A DNA stretch of 64,000 nucleotides from Gluconobacter cadivus (GCF_015244745.1 NZ_JABCQI010000003.1:124001-188000), one strand, 5' to 3'; shown: positions 25,798-36,609, counted from the first letter of the stretch. Program-made: numbers and translations. Notes: generated by a model from the sequence alone, not told the origin.

Positions 25798-26877
25798 TTG
25801 AACGTACGATATACGTTTGTAATTCAGGACCTGAAGGGCCTCGGCGGGACGGAACGTTCGGCCTGTGCCGTCATGAACGGACTGGTGCGTCAGGGCTGCG
25901 ACGTGCGGCTGGTGGAACTGGTCGGCGCGGGCGCTCCGGCCTTTCCCCTGTCGCCTGAGATTCCTCTGACCGCGCTGTTCGACCGACCGGTAAAGATTTT
26001 CAATTCGTGGTTTCGCATCGTCTGGCGTTTGTCGCGTTTCCTGAAACGGGAGAAGATCGACACGCTGGTGGTCGTGGAGTCCACCCATGCGCTCTATGGC
26101 GTGGCGGCCGCGAAGCTGGCGGGTGTGCGCTGCGTGGTGTGGGAGCATTTCAATTTCAACGTGACGCTTGATCGTCGCAAACGGGTCTGGGGGCGGCAGA
26201 TCGCCGCGCGCTGGGCCGATGATGTGGTTGTTCTGACGCAGCGGGACATGGCGTTGTGGCGCGAGGGGGCGACGGTGCGTGCCCGGCTGACGGCCATTCC
26301 GAACATGGCGCCTCCTGTGACGGACCGCCTCTATCCATCAGACTCCCGGCTGGTTCTGGCGGCGGGGCGTCTGACGGAGCAAAAGGGCTATGACCTGCTG
26401 CTGCGGGCTTGGCGGATCGTCGAGCAGGACCCGGCGAGCGCAGGCTGGACTCTCTTGATCCGGGGGGATGGGCCGGACCGGGACGCTCTGCTGCAACAGG
26501 CGGAAGGATTGCATCGTGTGACGATTGCGCCGGCTATCGGAGGGATCGACGCCGATTATGCCCGTGCGGCCATGTTCGTGGCCTCTTCGCGTTATGAAGG
26601 GCTTCCGATGGTCCTGCTTGAAGCCATGTCGGCGGGGCTGCCGGTCGTGGCGTTCGACTGCGAGACCGGGCCTGCGGAGATCGTGCGCGATGGCGAGACC
26701 GGATTGCTGGTGCCGCCGGAAGAGGCGGAGGCCTTAGCCGTGGCCCTGTTGGAGCTGATGCGCGCGCCCGAACGGCGTCAGGCTATGTCTGACGCTGCCC
26801 GGCTGCGGGCCGCTGCGTTTCAGGAAGGTCCCGTCATGGCGCGCTGGATGGATCTTCTGCGGAATGTCGGTCGCTGA
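25798..26877 (+). CDS. Glycosyltransferase family 4 (GT-B) protein
   Basis: A 359-residue retaining glycosyltransferase. The N-terminal half has the Gly-rich LKGLGGTERSACAVMNGL typical of GT4, the C-terminal half LVLAAGRLTEQKGYDLLLRAW, VASSRYEGLPMVLLEAMSAGLPVVAFDCETGPAEIV, with the EX7E motif, and GETGLLVPPEEAEALA. It likely adds a sugar to a lipopolysaccharide or exopolysaccharide intermediate on the cytoplasmic face; donor and acceptor are not readable. The start is TTG 25798: a stop lies 19 bases upstream and no ATG is available, while GGGG is spaced seven bases before it. Confidence 0.87.
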   Translation: MNVRYTFVIQDLKGLGGTERSACAVMNGLVRQGCDVRLVELVGAGAPAFPLSPEIPLTALFDRPVKIFNSWFRIVWRLSRFLKREKIDTLVVVESTHALYGVAAAKLAGVRCVVWEHFNFNVTLDRRKRVWGRQIAARWADDVVVLTQRDMALWREGATVRARLTAIPNMAPPVTDRLYPSDSRLVLAAGRLTEQKGYDLLLRAWRIVEQDPASAGWTLLIRGDGPDRDALLQQAEGLHRVTIAPAIGGIDADYARAAMFVASSRYEGLPMVLLEAMSAGLPVVAFDCETGPAEIVRDGETGLLVPPEEAEALAVALLELMRAPERRQAMSDAARLRAAAFQEGPVMARWMDLLRNVGR

Positions 26878-26930
26878 ACGGGCTCCGCACGCCCTTGCTG
26901 GCACAGGGCAGTCGGGTCCACATTGGTGGC

Positions 26931-27380
26931 ATGCAGATACGCCTTGATGACCAGCTTGCGACCGAAACTCTGGCGGCCCTGATTGCCGACCGTTGTGGCC
27001 CCGGAGACTGCCTTGCGCTTTCGGGTGGTCTGGGTGCGGGGAAAAGTACCTTCTCCCGCGCTTTCCTGCGCCATCTGGCGCAGGACCCGCAGATGGAGGT
27101 GCCGAGCCCCAGCTTCGCGCTCGTTCAGCCTTACGAGACGCCCAAAGGAACGGTTCATCATTATGACCTGTGGCGTCTGGACGGGCCGGATGCGTTGCAT
27201 GAACTGGCATGGGACGAGGCCTGCGAAGGGATCATGCTGGTCGAATGGCCGGAGCGGGCCGAAGACCTTCTGCCAGAAGGCGCGCTGCATCTCACATTTT
27301 CTCCCGGCGAGACCGAAGACTCCCGCCTTGTTGAACTGACGGGCTGGCCTGCTGACCGTCTGACAGGACTGATCCCATGA
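26931..27380 (+). CDS. tsaE: tRNA threonylcarbamoyladenosine biosynthesis ATPase TsaE
   Basis: A 149-residue P-loop ATPase that works with TsaB, TsaD and TsaC to make t6A37 in ANN-decoding tRNAs. Walker A is SGGLGAGKST at residues 31-40, the switch region is VPSPSFALVQPYE, and HHYDLWRLDGPDALHELAWDE followed by LVEWPERAEDLLP are diagnostic. ATG 26931 begins the family fold. The stop overlaps the addB start by four bases, so tsaE, addB and addA appear to form one operon. Confidence 0.93.
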   Translation: MQIRLDDQLATETLAALIADRCGPGDCLALSGGLGAGKSTFSRAFLRHLAQDPQMEVPSPSFALVQPYETPKGTVHHYDLWRLDGPDALHELAWDEACEGIMLVEWPERAEDLLPEGALHLTFSPGETEDSRLVELTGWPADRLTGLIP

Positions 27381-30300
27381 GCGGCGTTGTCACCATTGCG
27401 GGTACGGAGCCGTTTCTGGATCGCGTGGCGCAGGAATGGCTGGAACGGGACCCGGCAGCTGGAACGGATGGTCCGGGCCTGATTCTCGTTCCCAGCCGTC
27501 GCGCGGGTCGTGCGCTGATGGAAGCCTTCCTGCGGGTTCTGGACACACAGGCCGCACTTCTGCCACGCATCGTCGCCATCAATGACGTGGACGAGGACGC
27601 GCTGGCCTCTATCGGGATCGACGTCCTGTTGCCTCCGGCCGTGGAGCCGCAGCGGCGTCTGGCGGTGCTGTCGATGCTGATCCTTCAGACGCCGCTTGTG
27701 AGTGTCGGTGTGGACAGCACCAAGGGAATCGACCGGGCCTGGCCGCTTGCCAAGGCGTTGGCGGATCTGATGGACGAGGCCGAGCGCAGCGGTGTCGATC
27801 TGGCGGAGCGCCTGCCGGACGCGGTAGAGGAGCGCTTCTCCGACCACTGGCAGCAGACGTTGAAATTTCTGGAGATCGTCACGGCCATCTGGCCGAAATG
27901 GCTGGAAGAGGAAGGGCTGTGCAACCCGGTGGCGCGGCAGATTGCACGTCTGAAGGCGCAGGCCCGTGCGTGGGCGGAAAAGCCGCCGCTCACGCCCGTC
28001 TGGGGCGTGGGATTCGCAGATGGATCGGCGGCGGTATCGGACGTTCTGGCCGTGGTGGCGCGGCTTCCTGCCGGGCTTGTGGTTCTGCCGGGTGTGGATC
28101 TGGGGATGTCGGACGAGATCTGGGCTGCCCTGCCGCCGTCGCATCCGCAGGCCGGTCTGAAGGAAATCCTGACGGATCTGGGTCTATCCCGGGAAGAGCT
28201 GGCGGACTGGGATGGCGGACGTGATCGCGGGCGTGAGCTGATGTTGCGCGAAGTGCTGCTGCCAGAGCAGGGCATTGCCCATTGGGGGCAGGACAGCCGC
28301 CCGCGCGATATCGGCGGTCTCTCCATTCTGCCCGCTCAGGACCAGCAGCAGGAGGCGCAGGCCATCGCCCTGATTCTGCGCGATGTCGTCTCTGAAGCTG
28401 GAAAGACCTGCGCCCTCGTCACGCCGGATCGTGCTCTGGCGCAACGTGTGGGGACCGAGCTTCTGCGTTTTGGCATCCATGCGGATGACAGCGCGGGCGA
28501 GTCCCTGTCCCAGACGCCAGCGGCTGTGTTTCTGCGTCTGATCGCGACCGCTGCCGAAGCGCAGCTTTCTCCCGTTGCGCTGCTGTCCGTTCTGAAACAT
28601 CCGCTCGCCGCTCTGGGCCGCACGCCGGGTGACTGTCACGCTTCCGCCCGGCGTCTGGAGCGGCTTCTGCTGCGCGGGCCTGCCCCTGCGCCGGGGATTG
28701 CCGGGCTAAAAACTGCGCTGCACGATTATACGCAGAAGACACATGCCCCCGATCATGGTGCCAGCGCGGACGCTCCGGACGAGCCGGAAGGCCCCGCCGC
28801 CTTCATCGCGCGGATCGAGCGGGCCTTTGATCCGCTTCTCTCTATCGAGGGCGCAATTCCCCTGCCGGAACTGCTCGAACGCCTGATCCATACGGCGGAG
28901 GCTCTGGCGGCCACGGCGGAAGAGCTGGATGCGCCGGAAGAGGAGCCGCGTCATCCCGGGGCGCGTTTGTGGTTGGGCGAAGATGGGGAGGCGCTGTCGC
29001 GGCATCTGGCGGCGCTGATCGTCAATACGGGTATTCTCCCGCCGCAGCGCCTGACGCATCTGGATTCGTTTCTCAATACGTCCATGGCCGGGCAGATGCT
29101 GACGGGTCTGCGCGCGCATCGGGGCGGCGTGGAACTGTCGCATCCGCGTGTTTCGATCCTCGGTGTGCTGGAAGCGCGGCTTCTGGCGTTCGATGTCGTG
29201 GTTCTTGGCGGCCTGAACGAAGGCGTCTGGCCGCCTACGACCGATCCGGGCCCTTGGCTGAGCCGTCCGATGCGTGTGCGGGTCGGGCTGCCCTCGCCGG
29301 AGCGGCAGACGGGCGTGAGCGCGCATGATTTCGTTTCGACCATTCTGGCGTCGAAGGAGGCTGTGTTCGCCAGTTCGGCCCGGCGGGAGGGTGCGCCGGG
29401 CGTTCCGGCGCGCTGGATGGTGCGGATGGAGGCGTTTCTCGGCGGCCGGTCGCAGAGCCTGCCGGTGCATCCCGCGCTGGACTGGCAGCGCTGTCTGGAT
29501 CAGCCGCTGGCAGGTGCCGAAGCCGTTGCGCCGCCCGAACCACGGCCGCCTGTCGCCCTGCGTCCGCGCGGTCTGAGCATTACCGAGATCGAGACGTGGA
29601 TGCAGGATCCGTACGCGATCTATGCCAAGCACGTCCTGAAACTCCGGGCGCTCAAGCCGCTGGAGGAAGGCGCGGAACATGCCGATTTCGGCATGATCGT
29701 GCATGAGGCGATGGAACGCGTTCTGCGCGACTTCCCCGAGCGTTGGCCCGCCAATGCGAGCATTATTCTGCGCCGCGTCTTTGCCGAGGAACTGGTGAAG
29801 GCCAATATGCGTCCGGCCCTGGTGAACTGGTGGGGCCCGCGTTTGGCGCGGATTGCGGACTGGGTGGCGGAAAAGGAAGCCGCTTACCGGTCGGACATGG
29901 AAGAAAGCGGCCCTGCGCAGGGACGGTTCGTGGAAGTCACGGCGTCTTTCCGTCTTGAAGCCGCTTTCGCGCCATTCGAACTGCGTGGCCGTGCGGACCG
30001 GATTGATATCGGGGCTGATGGTCTGGCGACGGTCTTCGATTACAAGACCGGCCAGCCGCCCAGCGGGAAAAACGTTGCGGAAGGCTGGTCTGTCCAGCTT
30101 GTGCTCGAAGGCGCGCTTCTGGCGAAAGGGGCGTTCAGGGACGTTCCCGCCGTCGAGACCAAGAAACTGCTCTACTGGCATCTGACCGGCGGCGACGAAC
30201 CAGGTAAGGAGAGCGAAGTGCCGGGCTCACGCTCTCATACGGATGCGCCGACCCTGATTGCCGGGGCGATGGAAAAGCTCCGGACCCTCGTGGACGAATA

Positions 30301-30427
30301 CGACAATCCCGATCAGCCCTACCGCTCCCAGCCCTGGGCCGGGCACGTCCCGCGCTATACCGACTACGCGCAGCTTGCCCGCGTGGACGAATGGCGCGCG
30401 GCCTATGCGGAAGGAGAGGGCGAATGA
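27377..30427 (+). CDS. addB: Double-strand break repair protein AddB (alphaproteobacterial type)
   Basis: A 1016-residue subunit of the AddAB helicase-nuclease that resects double-strand breaks for RecA loading. The N-terminal part keeps the UvrD-like fold with LILVPSRRAGRALMEAFLR but no intact Walker A, as usual in alphaproteobacterial AddB. ARLLAFDVVVLGGLNEGVWPP and DPGPWLSRPMR are the conserved central segments, and a C-terminal RecB-type nuclease has RADRIDIGADGLATVFDYKTGQPP with the Asp-Tyr-Lys triad. It overlaps tsaE by four bases and addA by ATGA. Confidence 0.94.
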   Translation: MSGVVTIAGTEPFLDRVAQEWLERDPAAGTDGPGLILVPSRRAGRALMEAFLRVLDTQAALLPRIVAINDVDEDALASIGIDVLLPPAVEPQRRLAVLSMLILQTPLVSVGVDSTKGIDRAWPLAKALADLMDEAERSGVDLAERLPDAVEERFSDHWQQTLKFLEIVTAIWPKWLEEEGLCNPVARQIARLKAQARAWAEKPPLTPVWGVGFADGSAAVSDVLAVVARLPAGLVVLPGVDLGMSDEIWAALPPSHPQAGLKEILTDLGLSREELADWDGGRDRGRELMLREVLLPEQGIAHWGQDSRPRDIGGLSILPAQDQQQEAQAIALILRDVVSEAGKTCALVTPDRALAQRVGTELLRFGIHADDSAGESLSQTPAAVFLRLIATAAEAQLSPVALLSVLKHPLAALGRTPGDCHASARRLERLLLRGPAPAPGIAGLKTALHDYTQKTHAPDHGASADAPDEPEGPAAFIARIERAFDPLLSIEGAIPLPELLERLIHTAEALAATAEELDAPEEEPRHPGARLWLGEDGEALSRHLAALIVNTGILPPQRLTHLDSFLNTSMAGQMLTGLRAHRGGVELSHPRVSILGVLEARLLAFDVVVLGGLNEGVWPPTTDPGPWLSRPMRVRVGLPSPERQTGVSAHDFVSTILASKEAVFASSARREGAPGVPARWMVRMEAFLGGRSQSLPVHPALDWQRCLDQPLAGAEAVAPPEPRPPVALRPRGLSITEIETWMQDPYAIYAKHVLKLRALKPLEEGAEHADFGMIVHEAMERVLRDFPERWPANASIILRRVFAEELVKANMRPALVNWWGPRLARIADWVAEKEAAYRSDMEESGPAQGRFVEVTASFRLEAAFAPFELRGRADRIDIGADGLATVFDYKTGQPPSGKNVAEGWSVQLVLEGALLAKGAFRDVPAVETKKLLYWHLTGGDEPGKESEVPGSRSHTDAPTLIAGAMEKLRTLVDEYDNPDQPYRSQPWAGHVPRYTDYAQLARVDEWRAAYAEGEGE

Positions 30428-33400
30428 ACGACGTGTCCCCCATTACCCGCCCTGTCACCCGTGACGAAGTCATCGCCGCTGCCGACCGCACGCAGCGTCA
30501 GGCGTCTGATCCGCGTGCTTCTGTGTTCGTCTCGGCTTCGGCGGGGTCGGGCAAGACCAAGCTGCTGATCGACCGTCTGCTGCGGCTCATGCTGCCGCTT
30601 TATGTGCAGACCGACGATGGGGGTACCGTTCTGGCCGATGGTGCGCATCCTTCGCGCATCCTGTGTCTGACCTACACCAAGGCCGCTGCCGCCGAGATGG
30701 CCAATCGCCTTCAACAGAAGCTGGGACGCTGGGTCTCGCTGCCGGATGCGACGCTGGGAGCAGAGCTTGAAAGCCTCGACGTCCCCAACACGGACGAGAC
30801 CCGGGCGCGGGCGCGGTCACTGTTCCTGTGTGTGCTGGACCTGCCCGGAGGCCTGCGGATCGAGACGATCCATGCGTTCTGCCAGTCGCTCTTGCGGCGT
30901 TTTCCGCTGGAGGCCTCGGTCGATCCGCATTTCACGCTGATGGAAGAGACCGACACGACGCTGGCCCTGCGCGAGGCGATGGAAGACGGTCTGGCCCGCG
31001 CACCGGAGCTTGCGGCCGATGTGGCCGGAACGGTGGGGCTGGACGATTTCTTCAGGCGCATCCGCACGCTGAACATGGAGGAAAGTCGCGCCCGGCCGCT
31101 GCTGAAGCGTTGGGCGACCCTGCCGGACAGTGTGGTCAGCGCCTATCGCAAGGCCCTGAAAGCCGGGCAGGAAGGCATTGAGGATCTTGAAAACCTTGCC
31201 TGTCGTCCGCCGAAAGAGGAGGATCTTCGCGCCGGGCTGCGCGATGCGCTTGGGAGCGTAACGGCGTCCGGTCGTGTTTTCGTTGAACAGATGCTGGACT
31301 GGCTCGGGACGGAACCGGGTGAACGTGTGCCGACAGGGTGGGCACAATGCCTGCTGACGAAGGATGGTGGTCCGCGCAAGGTGAACGGCATCGTCGGCAA
31401 GGCGGCGCAGACCGCTGTTCCGTGGATCGCGCCGCTTCTGGAAGAGGAAGCGCAGCGTCTCCTCGATCTTCAGACCCGCCTCAAAAGCCTGCGTCTGGTG
31501 CTGCTGAACCGTGCCCTTCTCGGTCTGGCCGCGCCCATGCTGTCGGCGTTTCAGGATGGCAAATCCGCCCGTGGTCTGGTGGATTACAACGATCTCATTC
31601 AGGAAACCCGCAACCTTCTGCGCGATCCGGGTGCGGCGTGGGTGCTCTACAAGCTCGATGGCGGTATCGACCATCTGCTGCTGGACGAGGTGCAGGACAA
31701 TTCCGGCCTGCAATGGGAAATCGCCGGTGCGCTGACCTCCGAGTTCTTTGCGGGGGAAGGTGCGTGGGACATGGGGCCGCGTCCGCGCACGATTTTCGCG
31801 GTCGGCGATTACAAACAGTCGATTTACGGGTTTCAGGGCGCCCAGCCGGAAGAGTTCCATCGCTGGCGGACCGAGTTCGCGGACCGGGTTCGCAATGCCG
31901 GGCTGCTGTGGCGTGATCCGGAACTGAACGTGTCTTTCCGTTCCGTTCCACCTGTTCTGTCGTTCGTGGATGCGGTGTTTTCCCAGCCTCTGGCGGCGCA
32001 TGGCCTGTTGCAGGAAGGCGAAAAGACGCTCCGCCCGCATGTCTCGGCCCGTCCGGGGCAGGGAGGGCGTGTGGAACTGTGGCCGCTCGTCCCCGTCGTT
32101 CAGGGCGAGGACGATGACGAGGGCCTGACGCCTTGGCGCGCGCCTTCCGCCAATACCGGACAGCGAAGCGCGCCGCAGCGTCTTGCCGAAGCCCTTGCAG
32201 AATGGATTGACCGGCAGATCGGGCGTCCGCCCCAACCGGGGCAGGCGCCTCTGAAGGCTGGGGACGTGCTGATCCTTGTTCCCCGGCGCTCGCCGTTCCT
32301 GCGTTCGCTGATCCGGGCTCTGAAATCGCGCAATGTGCCGGTCGCAACGCTGGTCCGGGTCGGGCTGACGCAACAGGTCGCGGTCCGCGATCTCATGACG
32401 CTCTGTGCGGCGCTGCTTCTGCCACAGGATGACCTGACGCTGGCTTCCGTCCTCACATCGCCGCTTGGGGGGTTGACGGACGACTCGCTGATGGCGCTCG
32501 CCACCCGCAATGGCACGGCTCATGCCCTCGGTCCGAAAGGCCAGCCGCTCTGGAGCGTTCTGCGGGACCGTCATCGGGAACGCGAGGACTGGCGGGCGGC
32601 GTGGGAGATGCTGTCCACGCTTTATGCCCGCGTCGATTATGCCTCGCCCTATCGTCTGCTGGCGGAAACACTGGGCCAGCATGGCGGCCGCACGCGGCTG
32701 CTGCGTCGTCTCGGGCCGGAAGCGGCTGAACCGGTGGACGAACTGCTGACGGCAGCCCTGCGCTATGAGGGGCTGCATCCGCCGTCGCTTCAGGGCTTCC
32801 TGCACTGGCTCGAAGCCAGCGAGATTACCAGCAAGCGCGAGGCCGAGAGCGATCTGGGAGCCGTCCGGGTCATGACCGTGCATGGCTCCAAGGGGCTTCA
32901 GGCGCGTCTGGTCGTCATGCCAGATACGCTGTCCAAGCCGCCGCCCGGCAGCGATTTTCTGTGGGAAGAAGCTGGAACATTCGAACTTCCGCTCTGGGTT
33001 CCGAAAAAAGACATGGGCACGGATATCACGGCGACCCTGTCCGAACGGGACGCCGAGAAGGCGCGTGCCGAAAGCAACCGCCTGCTTTACGTCGCTCTCA
33101 CCCGTGCCAGTGACTGGCTGGTGATCTGCGGGGCTGCGGGCAAGCGCGAGCCTGTCGAGACAAGCTGGTATCGGCAGTGCGAGGCCGGGTTCCGTCAACT
33201 GGCTAATGCCCGTTCCGAATCTCTGGATCTTGGTTGGGACGGCGAACGGCTTGTGCTGGAAGAGGAGCGCACACTCGCGCCCGTCGCTTTCCGGGCCGAA
33301 GATGCCGAACCGCCCTGTGCGACGCTGCCAGACTGGATGGGGGGCGCTCCGGACTGGAAGCCCTTCATTGCCCAGCGTGAAGATGCCATGACGCGTCCGC

Positions 33401-33999
33401 TCGCGCCCAGCCGTCCGGATGGGGCCGAGTTCGGCGAACTCCCTGCTGCCCGTTCCCCGCTGGAGCTTCTGGCCGGTCGCTCTACGCCGGTCCGCGAACA
33501 GGCCATGCGGCGCGGCACCATGATCCATCGTCTGCTCCAGCTTCTGCCCGAAACCCCGGCGGCAGAGCGTGAGGCCGTGGCCGTGCGCTGGCTGTCGCGC
33601 CGGGCTCTTGGACTGACGGAGCCGGAAATCCATCGTCTGGCCGGACAGGTTATGGGCGTTCTTTCGCACCCGGATCTCGCACCGCTCTTCGCGCCCGGAA
33701 GCCGTGCCGAGCAGCCGATTTCGGGCGTCAGTGATGGGCGTGTCGTGCTCGGGCAGGTTGATCGTCTGCGGATCGGGGACAAGCAGATCTGGATCTGCGA
33801 TTACAAAACGAACCGTAATCCGCAGCTTCGCGCCGATCGCACGCCCGTCGTCTATCTGCGTCAGATGGCGGCTTATCGTGCCGTGCTGGCGCAACTTCAT
33901 CCGGGCTACGACATTCACTGTTCGCTGGTCTGGACGGAAGGGCCAGCCGTTGTCACACTCCCGGTCACTCTACTGGATCAGGTGCGGTCTGGAATTTGA
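30424..33999 (+). CDS. addA: Double-strand break repair helicase-nuclease AddA
   Basis: A 1191-residue UvrD/Rep-family helicase fused to a RecB-type nuclease, the motor of AddAB. Walker A is GSGKT at residues 41-45 ([17 protein letters not shown]), motif Ia [20 protein letters not shown], Walker [13 protein letters not shown], motif [18 protein letters not shown], motif [12 protein letters not shown] and motif [17 protein letters not shown]. The C-terminal nuclease shows [22 protein letters not shown]. The start ATG overlaps the addB stop. No terminator is obvious in the 85 bases before trxA. Confidence 0.96.
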   Translation: MNDVSPITRPVTRDEVIAAADRTQRQASDPRASVFVSASAGSGKTKLLIDRLLRLMLPLYVQTDDGGTVLADGAHPSRILCLTYTKAAAAEMANRLQQKLGRWVSLPDATLGAELESLDVPNTDETRARARSLFLCVLDLPGGLRIETIHAFCQSLLRRFPLEASVDPHFTLMEETDTTLALREAMEDGLARAPELAADVAGTVGLDDFFRRIRTLNMEESRARPLLKRWATLPDSVVSAYRKALKAGQEGIEDLENLACRPPKEEDLRAGLRDALGSVTASGRVFVEQMLDWLGTEPGERVPTGWAQCLLTKDGGPRKVNGIVGKAAQTAVPWIAPLLEEEAQRLLDLQTRLKSLRLVLLNRALLGLAAPMLSAFQDGKSARGLVDYNDLIQETRNLLRDPGAAWVLYKLDGGIDHLLLDEVQDNSGLQWEIAGALTSEFFAGEGAWDMGPRPRTIFAVGDYKQSIYGFQGAQPEEFHRWRTEFADRVRNAGLLWRDPELNVSFRSVPPVLSFVDAVFSQPLAAHGLLQEGEKTLRPHVSARPGQGGRVELWPLVPVVQGEDDDEGLTPWRAPSANTGQRSAPQRLAEALAEWIDRQIGRPPQPGQAPLKAGDVLILVPRRSPFLRSLIRALKSRNVPVATLVRVGLTQQVAVRDLMTLCAALLLPQDDLTLASVLTSPLGGLTDDSLMALATRNGTAHALGPKGQPLWSVLRDRHREREDWRAAWEMLSTLYARVDYASPYRLLAETLGQHGGRTRLLRRLGPEAAEPVDELLTAALRYEGLHPPSLQGFLHWLEASEITSKREAESDLGAVRVMTVHGSKGLQARLVVMPDTLSKPPPGSDFLWEEAGTFELPLWVPKKDMGTDITATLSERDAEKARAESNRLLYVALTRASDWLVICGAAGKREPVETSWYRQCEAGFRQLANARSESLDLGWDGERLVLEEERTLAPVAFRAEDAEPPCATLPDWMGGAPDWKPFIAQREDAMTRPLAPSRPDGAEFGELPAARSPLELLAGRSTPVREQAMRRGTMIHRLLQLLPETPAAEREAVAVRWLSRRALGLTEPEIHRLAGQVMGVLSHPDLAPLFAPGSRAEQPISGVSDGRVVLGQVDRLRIGDKQIWICDYKTNRNPQLRADRTPVVYLRQMAAYRAVLAQLHPGYDIHCSLVWTEGPAVVTLPVTLLDQVRSGI

Positions 34000-34084
34000 T
34001 GCAGATCAAAAGCCCCCTTGCGGTGAGGGGCACGGCAGCCGATATCATTTTTCAGAAACTTCATTCGTCACAAGGAACATACCC

Positions 34085-34411
34085 ATGAGCGCAAACACCG
34101 TTGCCGTCAGCGACAGCAGCTTCGACGCAGACGTTCTGAAATCCGAAGGTCCGGTTCTGGTTGATTTCTGGGCGGAATGGTGCGGCCCGTGCAAGATGAT
34201 CGCACCGGCGCTTGAAGAAATCGGCGCCGAGTATCAGGGCCGCCTGAAGGTTGCGAAGGTCAACATCGACTCCAATCCCGAAGCCCCGACCAAGTATGGT
34301 GTCCGTAGCATCCCGACGTTGATCGTCTTCAAGGATGGCAAGCCGGTCGCGCAGCAGATGGGCGCTCTGCCCAAGAGCCAGCTCAAGGCATGGATCGACC
34401 AGTCTCTCTGA
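34085..34411 (+). CDS. trxA: Thioredoxin
   Basis: A 108-residue classical thioredoxin with active site WCGPC (Cys33, Cys36), the cis-proline loop RSIPTLIVF and the usual fold length. It reduces disulfides in ribonucleotide reductase, PAPS reductase and methionine sulfoxide reductase, itself reduced by thioredoxin reductase. AAGGAA lies eight bases before the start. It follows addAB, an arrangement common in alphaproteobacteria. Confidence 0.97.
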   Translation: MSANTVAVSDSSFDADVLKSEGPVLVDFWAEWCGPCKMIAPALEEIGAEYQGRLKVAKVNIDSNPEAPTKYGVRSIPTLIVFKDGKPVAQQMGALPKSQLKAWIDQSL

Positions 34412-34499
34412 TCGTTTTCCCCTGAGAAGCCCGGAAAACGGGTGAGGGAAGGACGTGAGGGGCGTGGTCACGATCCTGCGCTTTGTGTAGGATCGTGTC

Positions 34500-35690
34500 A
34501 TGCGCTCGAAAGCTCCGACCTTCCCGACCCCCGTTCTCCTGACCTCCAGCGAGCAGGTGGCCCGTATCTGCGAAAAATTGCAGCACGAGCCTTTCGTCAC
34601 CATCGATACGGAGTTCGTCCGGGAAAAGACCTACTGGCCGGAGCTCTGCCTCGTTCAGTTGGCCGGAACCGAAGACGTCGTCCTGATCGACACACTCGCT
34701 CCCGGCATTGATCTTGCGCCGCTCGGTGATCTTCTGGCCAAGCCGGACTGCATCAAGGTTTTCCACGCCGCGCGGCAGGACCTTGAGATTTTCCTTCATA
34801 TTTTCGACCGTCTTCCAGCTTCGGTTTTCGACACGCAGGTTGCCGCCATGGTGGCCGGCTTTGGCGATCAGGTCGGGTATGACAGTCTGGTAGGCGCGAT
34901 TACAGGGCGCAGCATCGACAAGGCGCATCGTTTCAGCGACTGGTCGGCCCGTCCGCTGAGCAATGCGCAGATCGCCTACGCCGCCGCCGACGTGACCCAT
35001 CTGCGCACGGTCTATGAAGCTCTGCGCAAACAGCTTGCCGAGCAGGGGCGATTGCACTGGGCCGACTCCGAACAGGCCATCCTGACCGAAGAAAAGACGT
35101 TCCGTCCCGATCCCCGCCGCCTGTGGGAAAAGCTGAAAGCCCGCACCAGCAACCGCCGGATGCTGGCTATTCTGCGCGAAGTGGCCGCCTGGCGTGAGCA
35201 GGAAGCGCAGAACGCCGATATTCCCCGTCAGCGCGTCATTCGGGACGAAAGCCTCCTGGAAATCGCAGCCGTCCATCCGGATACGGTTGAGGCGCTTTCC
35301 CGTATCCGTGGCGTGACCCGTGGGTTTGCCGAGGGCAAGATGGGCAAAGGGTTGCTTGAGGCCATCTGCACCGCTCAGGAATGCCCGGAATCCGAACTTC
35401 CGAAAGCGCCGTCGAAATCCGAACGGGCGCGCCCTTCCGCCGCCCTTGTCGCGCTTTTGCGGGTCCTGCTGGCTGCCAAATGCGAAGAGCACAAAGTGGC
35501 CCCCCGTCTGGTCGCCTCTTCGGAAGATCTGGATCTGATTGCTCTTGGAGAGACCGATGTTGGAGCACTGCGCGGCTGGCGTCGCGAACTCTTCGGACTG
35601 GATGCCCAGGCGCTGGTGCGCGGCGAGATTGCGCTGGCCGTCGTGAACGGTCTTGTGGAGCTTCAGCGCGTGGCGGAAACGGTCGCATAA
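34500..35690 (+). CDS. rnd: Ribonuclease D
   Basis: A 396-residue 3'-5' exoribonuclease that trims tRNA precursors and structured RNAs. The DEDD active-site residues are visible in FVTIDTEFVRE (Exo I), KVFHAARQDLEIFL (Exo II) and YAAADVTHLRTVY (Exo III, the DEDDy tyrosine). An HRDC domain follows about residue 210 (NRRMLAILREVAAWREQEAQ) and a second HRDC-like region ends the protein. The ATG at 34500 has AGGAT upstream. It is single-stranded in context between trxA and gcrA. Confidence 0.93.
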   Translation: MRSKAPTFPTPVLLTSSEQVARICEKLQHEPFVTIDTEFVREKTYWPELCLVQLAGTEDVVLIDTLAPGIDLAPLGDLLAKPDCIKVFHAARQDLEIFLHIFDRLPASVFDTQVAAMVAGFGDQVGYDSLVGAITGRSIDKAHRFSDWSARPLSNAQIAYAAADVTHLRTVYEALRKQLAEQGRLHWADSEQAILTEEKTFRPDPRRLWEKLKARTSNRRMLAILREVAAWREQEAQNADIPRQRVIRDESLLEIAAVHPDTVEALSRIRGVTRGFAEGKMGKGLLEAICTAQECPESELPKAPSKSERARPSAALVALLRVLLAAKCEEHKVAPRLVASSEDLDLIALGETDVGALRGWRRELFGLDAQALVRGEIALAVVNGLVELQRVAETVA

Positions 35691-35825
35691 GAACCGCCTT
35701 CGACGCGGCGGGGAGTTTCTGGTAAGAAGCCTCCCGAAGATGTTTCGGGTCCGGTGGGCCGGGACTGTAAATCAACAGCATATCGGGCCACGTCAGGCAC
35801 CGAAGCGGGACAGGGAAACGAACAT

Positions 35826-36518
35826 ATGGAGTGGACGGACGAGACGATCGCCAGACTTCGCGATCTGTGGAGTCAGGGACTTTCGACCGCCGAAATCGGC
35901 CGCCAGCTCTCCATCACCAAGAATGCCGTTGTCGGCAAGGCCCATCGTCTGGGCCTGCCTCCCCGCCCGTCTCCCATCCGTAATCGCAAGGCCGCGGATG
36001 GTGAAGCAGGAACGACCGAAGCCGCACCTCGTCGCAAAAGCCCCTCCAAGGCAAAGGTCGTAGAGGCTGCCGGATCGGACCTGTTCACCGATGGTAAGGA
36101 GGCTGCTCCGGCAAAGGCTGCCTCAGGCGTTGTGGAAAAAACTGCCGAAACGCCTGCCCGTAAGGCCCCTTCGGCTCCGGAAGTCCCCAAGGCTCCTGTC
36201 CAGCCTGTCGCGGCGGCCCGTGTCGTCTCTCCGGTTCAGAAAGAGGCTGTTGCTGCTGCGCCTCACAGGGAGGCTCCCATCACGCCCCCCAAACCAGAGC
36301 CCCGTGTCGCTCCCGCGCCCCGTCCAGCCGTGCCGCCGCGCTTTTCGACAGCTGGCATCGACCGTCCTACGCGACGCGGTCCTTCGTGCTGCTGGCCGAT
36401 TGGCGATCCCGGTACACCGGGCTTTCATTTCTGCGGGGCGACACCGCTTCCCGGAAAACCATATTGCGCCGAGCATGCCGCGATCGCCTACGTTAAAATC
36501 CGCGATCGCCGCGACTGA
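35826..36518 (+). CDS. gcrA: GcrA cell cycle regulator
   Basis: A 230-residue sigma70-associated activator that in Caulobacter recognises GANTC sites methylated by CcrM and controls cell-cycle genes. The N-terminal helix-turn-helix is MEWTDETIARLRDLWSQGLS with TAEIGRQLSITKNAVVGKAH; a long Ala/Pro/Lys linker follows, and the C-terminal sigma-binding domain has CCWPIGDPGTPGFHFCG and YCAEHAAIAYVK. The linker (about 75-175) is longer than in Caulobacter GcrA (173 residues in total). AGGGAA precedes the start. A terminator follows. Confidence 0.93.
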   Translation: MEWTDETIARLRDLWSQGLSTAEIGRQLSITKNAVVGKAHRLGLPPRPSPIRNRKAADGEAGTTEAAPRRKSPSKAKVVEAAGSDLFTDGKEAAPAKAASGVVEKTAETPARKAPSAPEVPKAPVQPVAAARVVSPVQKEAVAAAPHREAPITPPKPEPRVAPAPRPAVPPRFSTAGIDRPTRRGPSCCWPIGDPGTPGFHFCGATPLPGKPYCAEHAAIAYVKIRDRRD

Positions 36519-36540
36519 GTACAGTCCCGATAATGGTGAA

Positions 36541-36577
36541 AAAAAAGCCGTATCTTCTTCAGGAGGGCGGCTTTTTT
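36541..36577 (+). terminator. Intrinsic terminator of gcrA
   Basis: AAAAAAGCCG (36541-36550) pairs with CGGCTTTTTT (36568-36577) across a 17-base loop. The T6 run points in the gcrA direction; the GC core is only four pairs, so strength is moderate. Confidence 0.7.
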
Positions 36578-36609
36578 CATAAGGGCGACTCGACGTATTC
36601 CCGACCAAT

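Noticed and set aside
30817-33918. Very long open frame (1033 codons) on the minus strand
   Set aside because: It lies antisense to addA, is Arg/Gln/His/Pro-rich and has no recognisable domain; it is a mirror artefact of GC-rich codon use. The same applies to the frames opposite the hybrid kinase (11261-13306), xdhB (3951-5846) and clpA (50735-52948).
34417-34445. Terminator after trxA
   Set aside because: Only a 4-bp CCCG/CGGG stem with a poor T-run; not strong enough to annotate.
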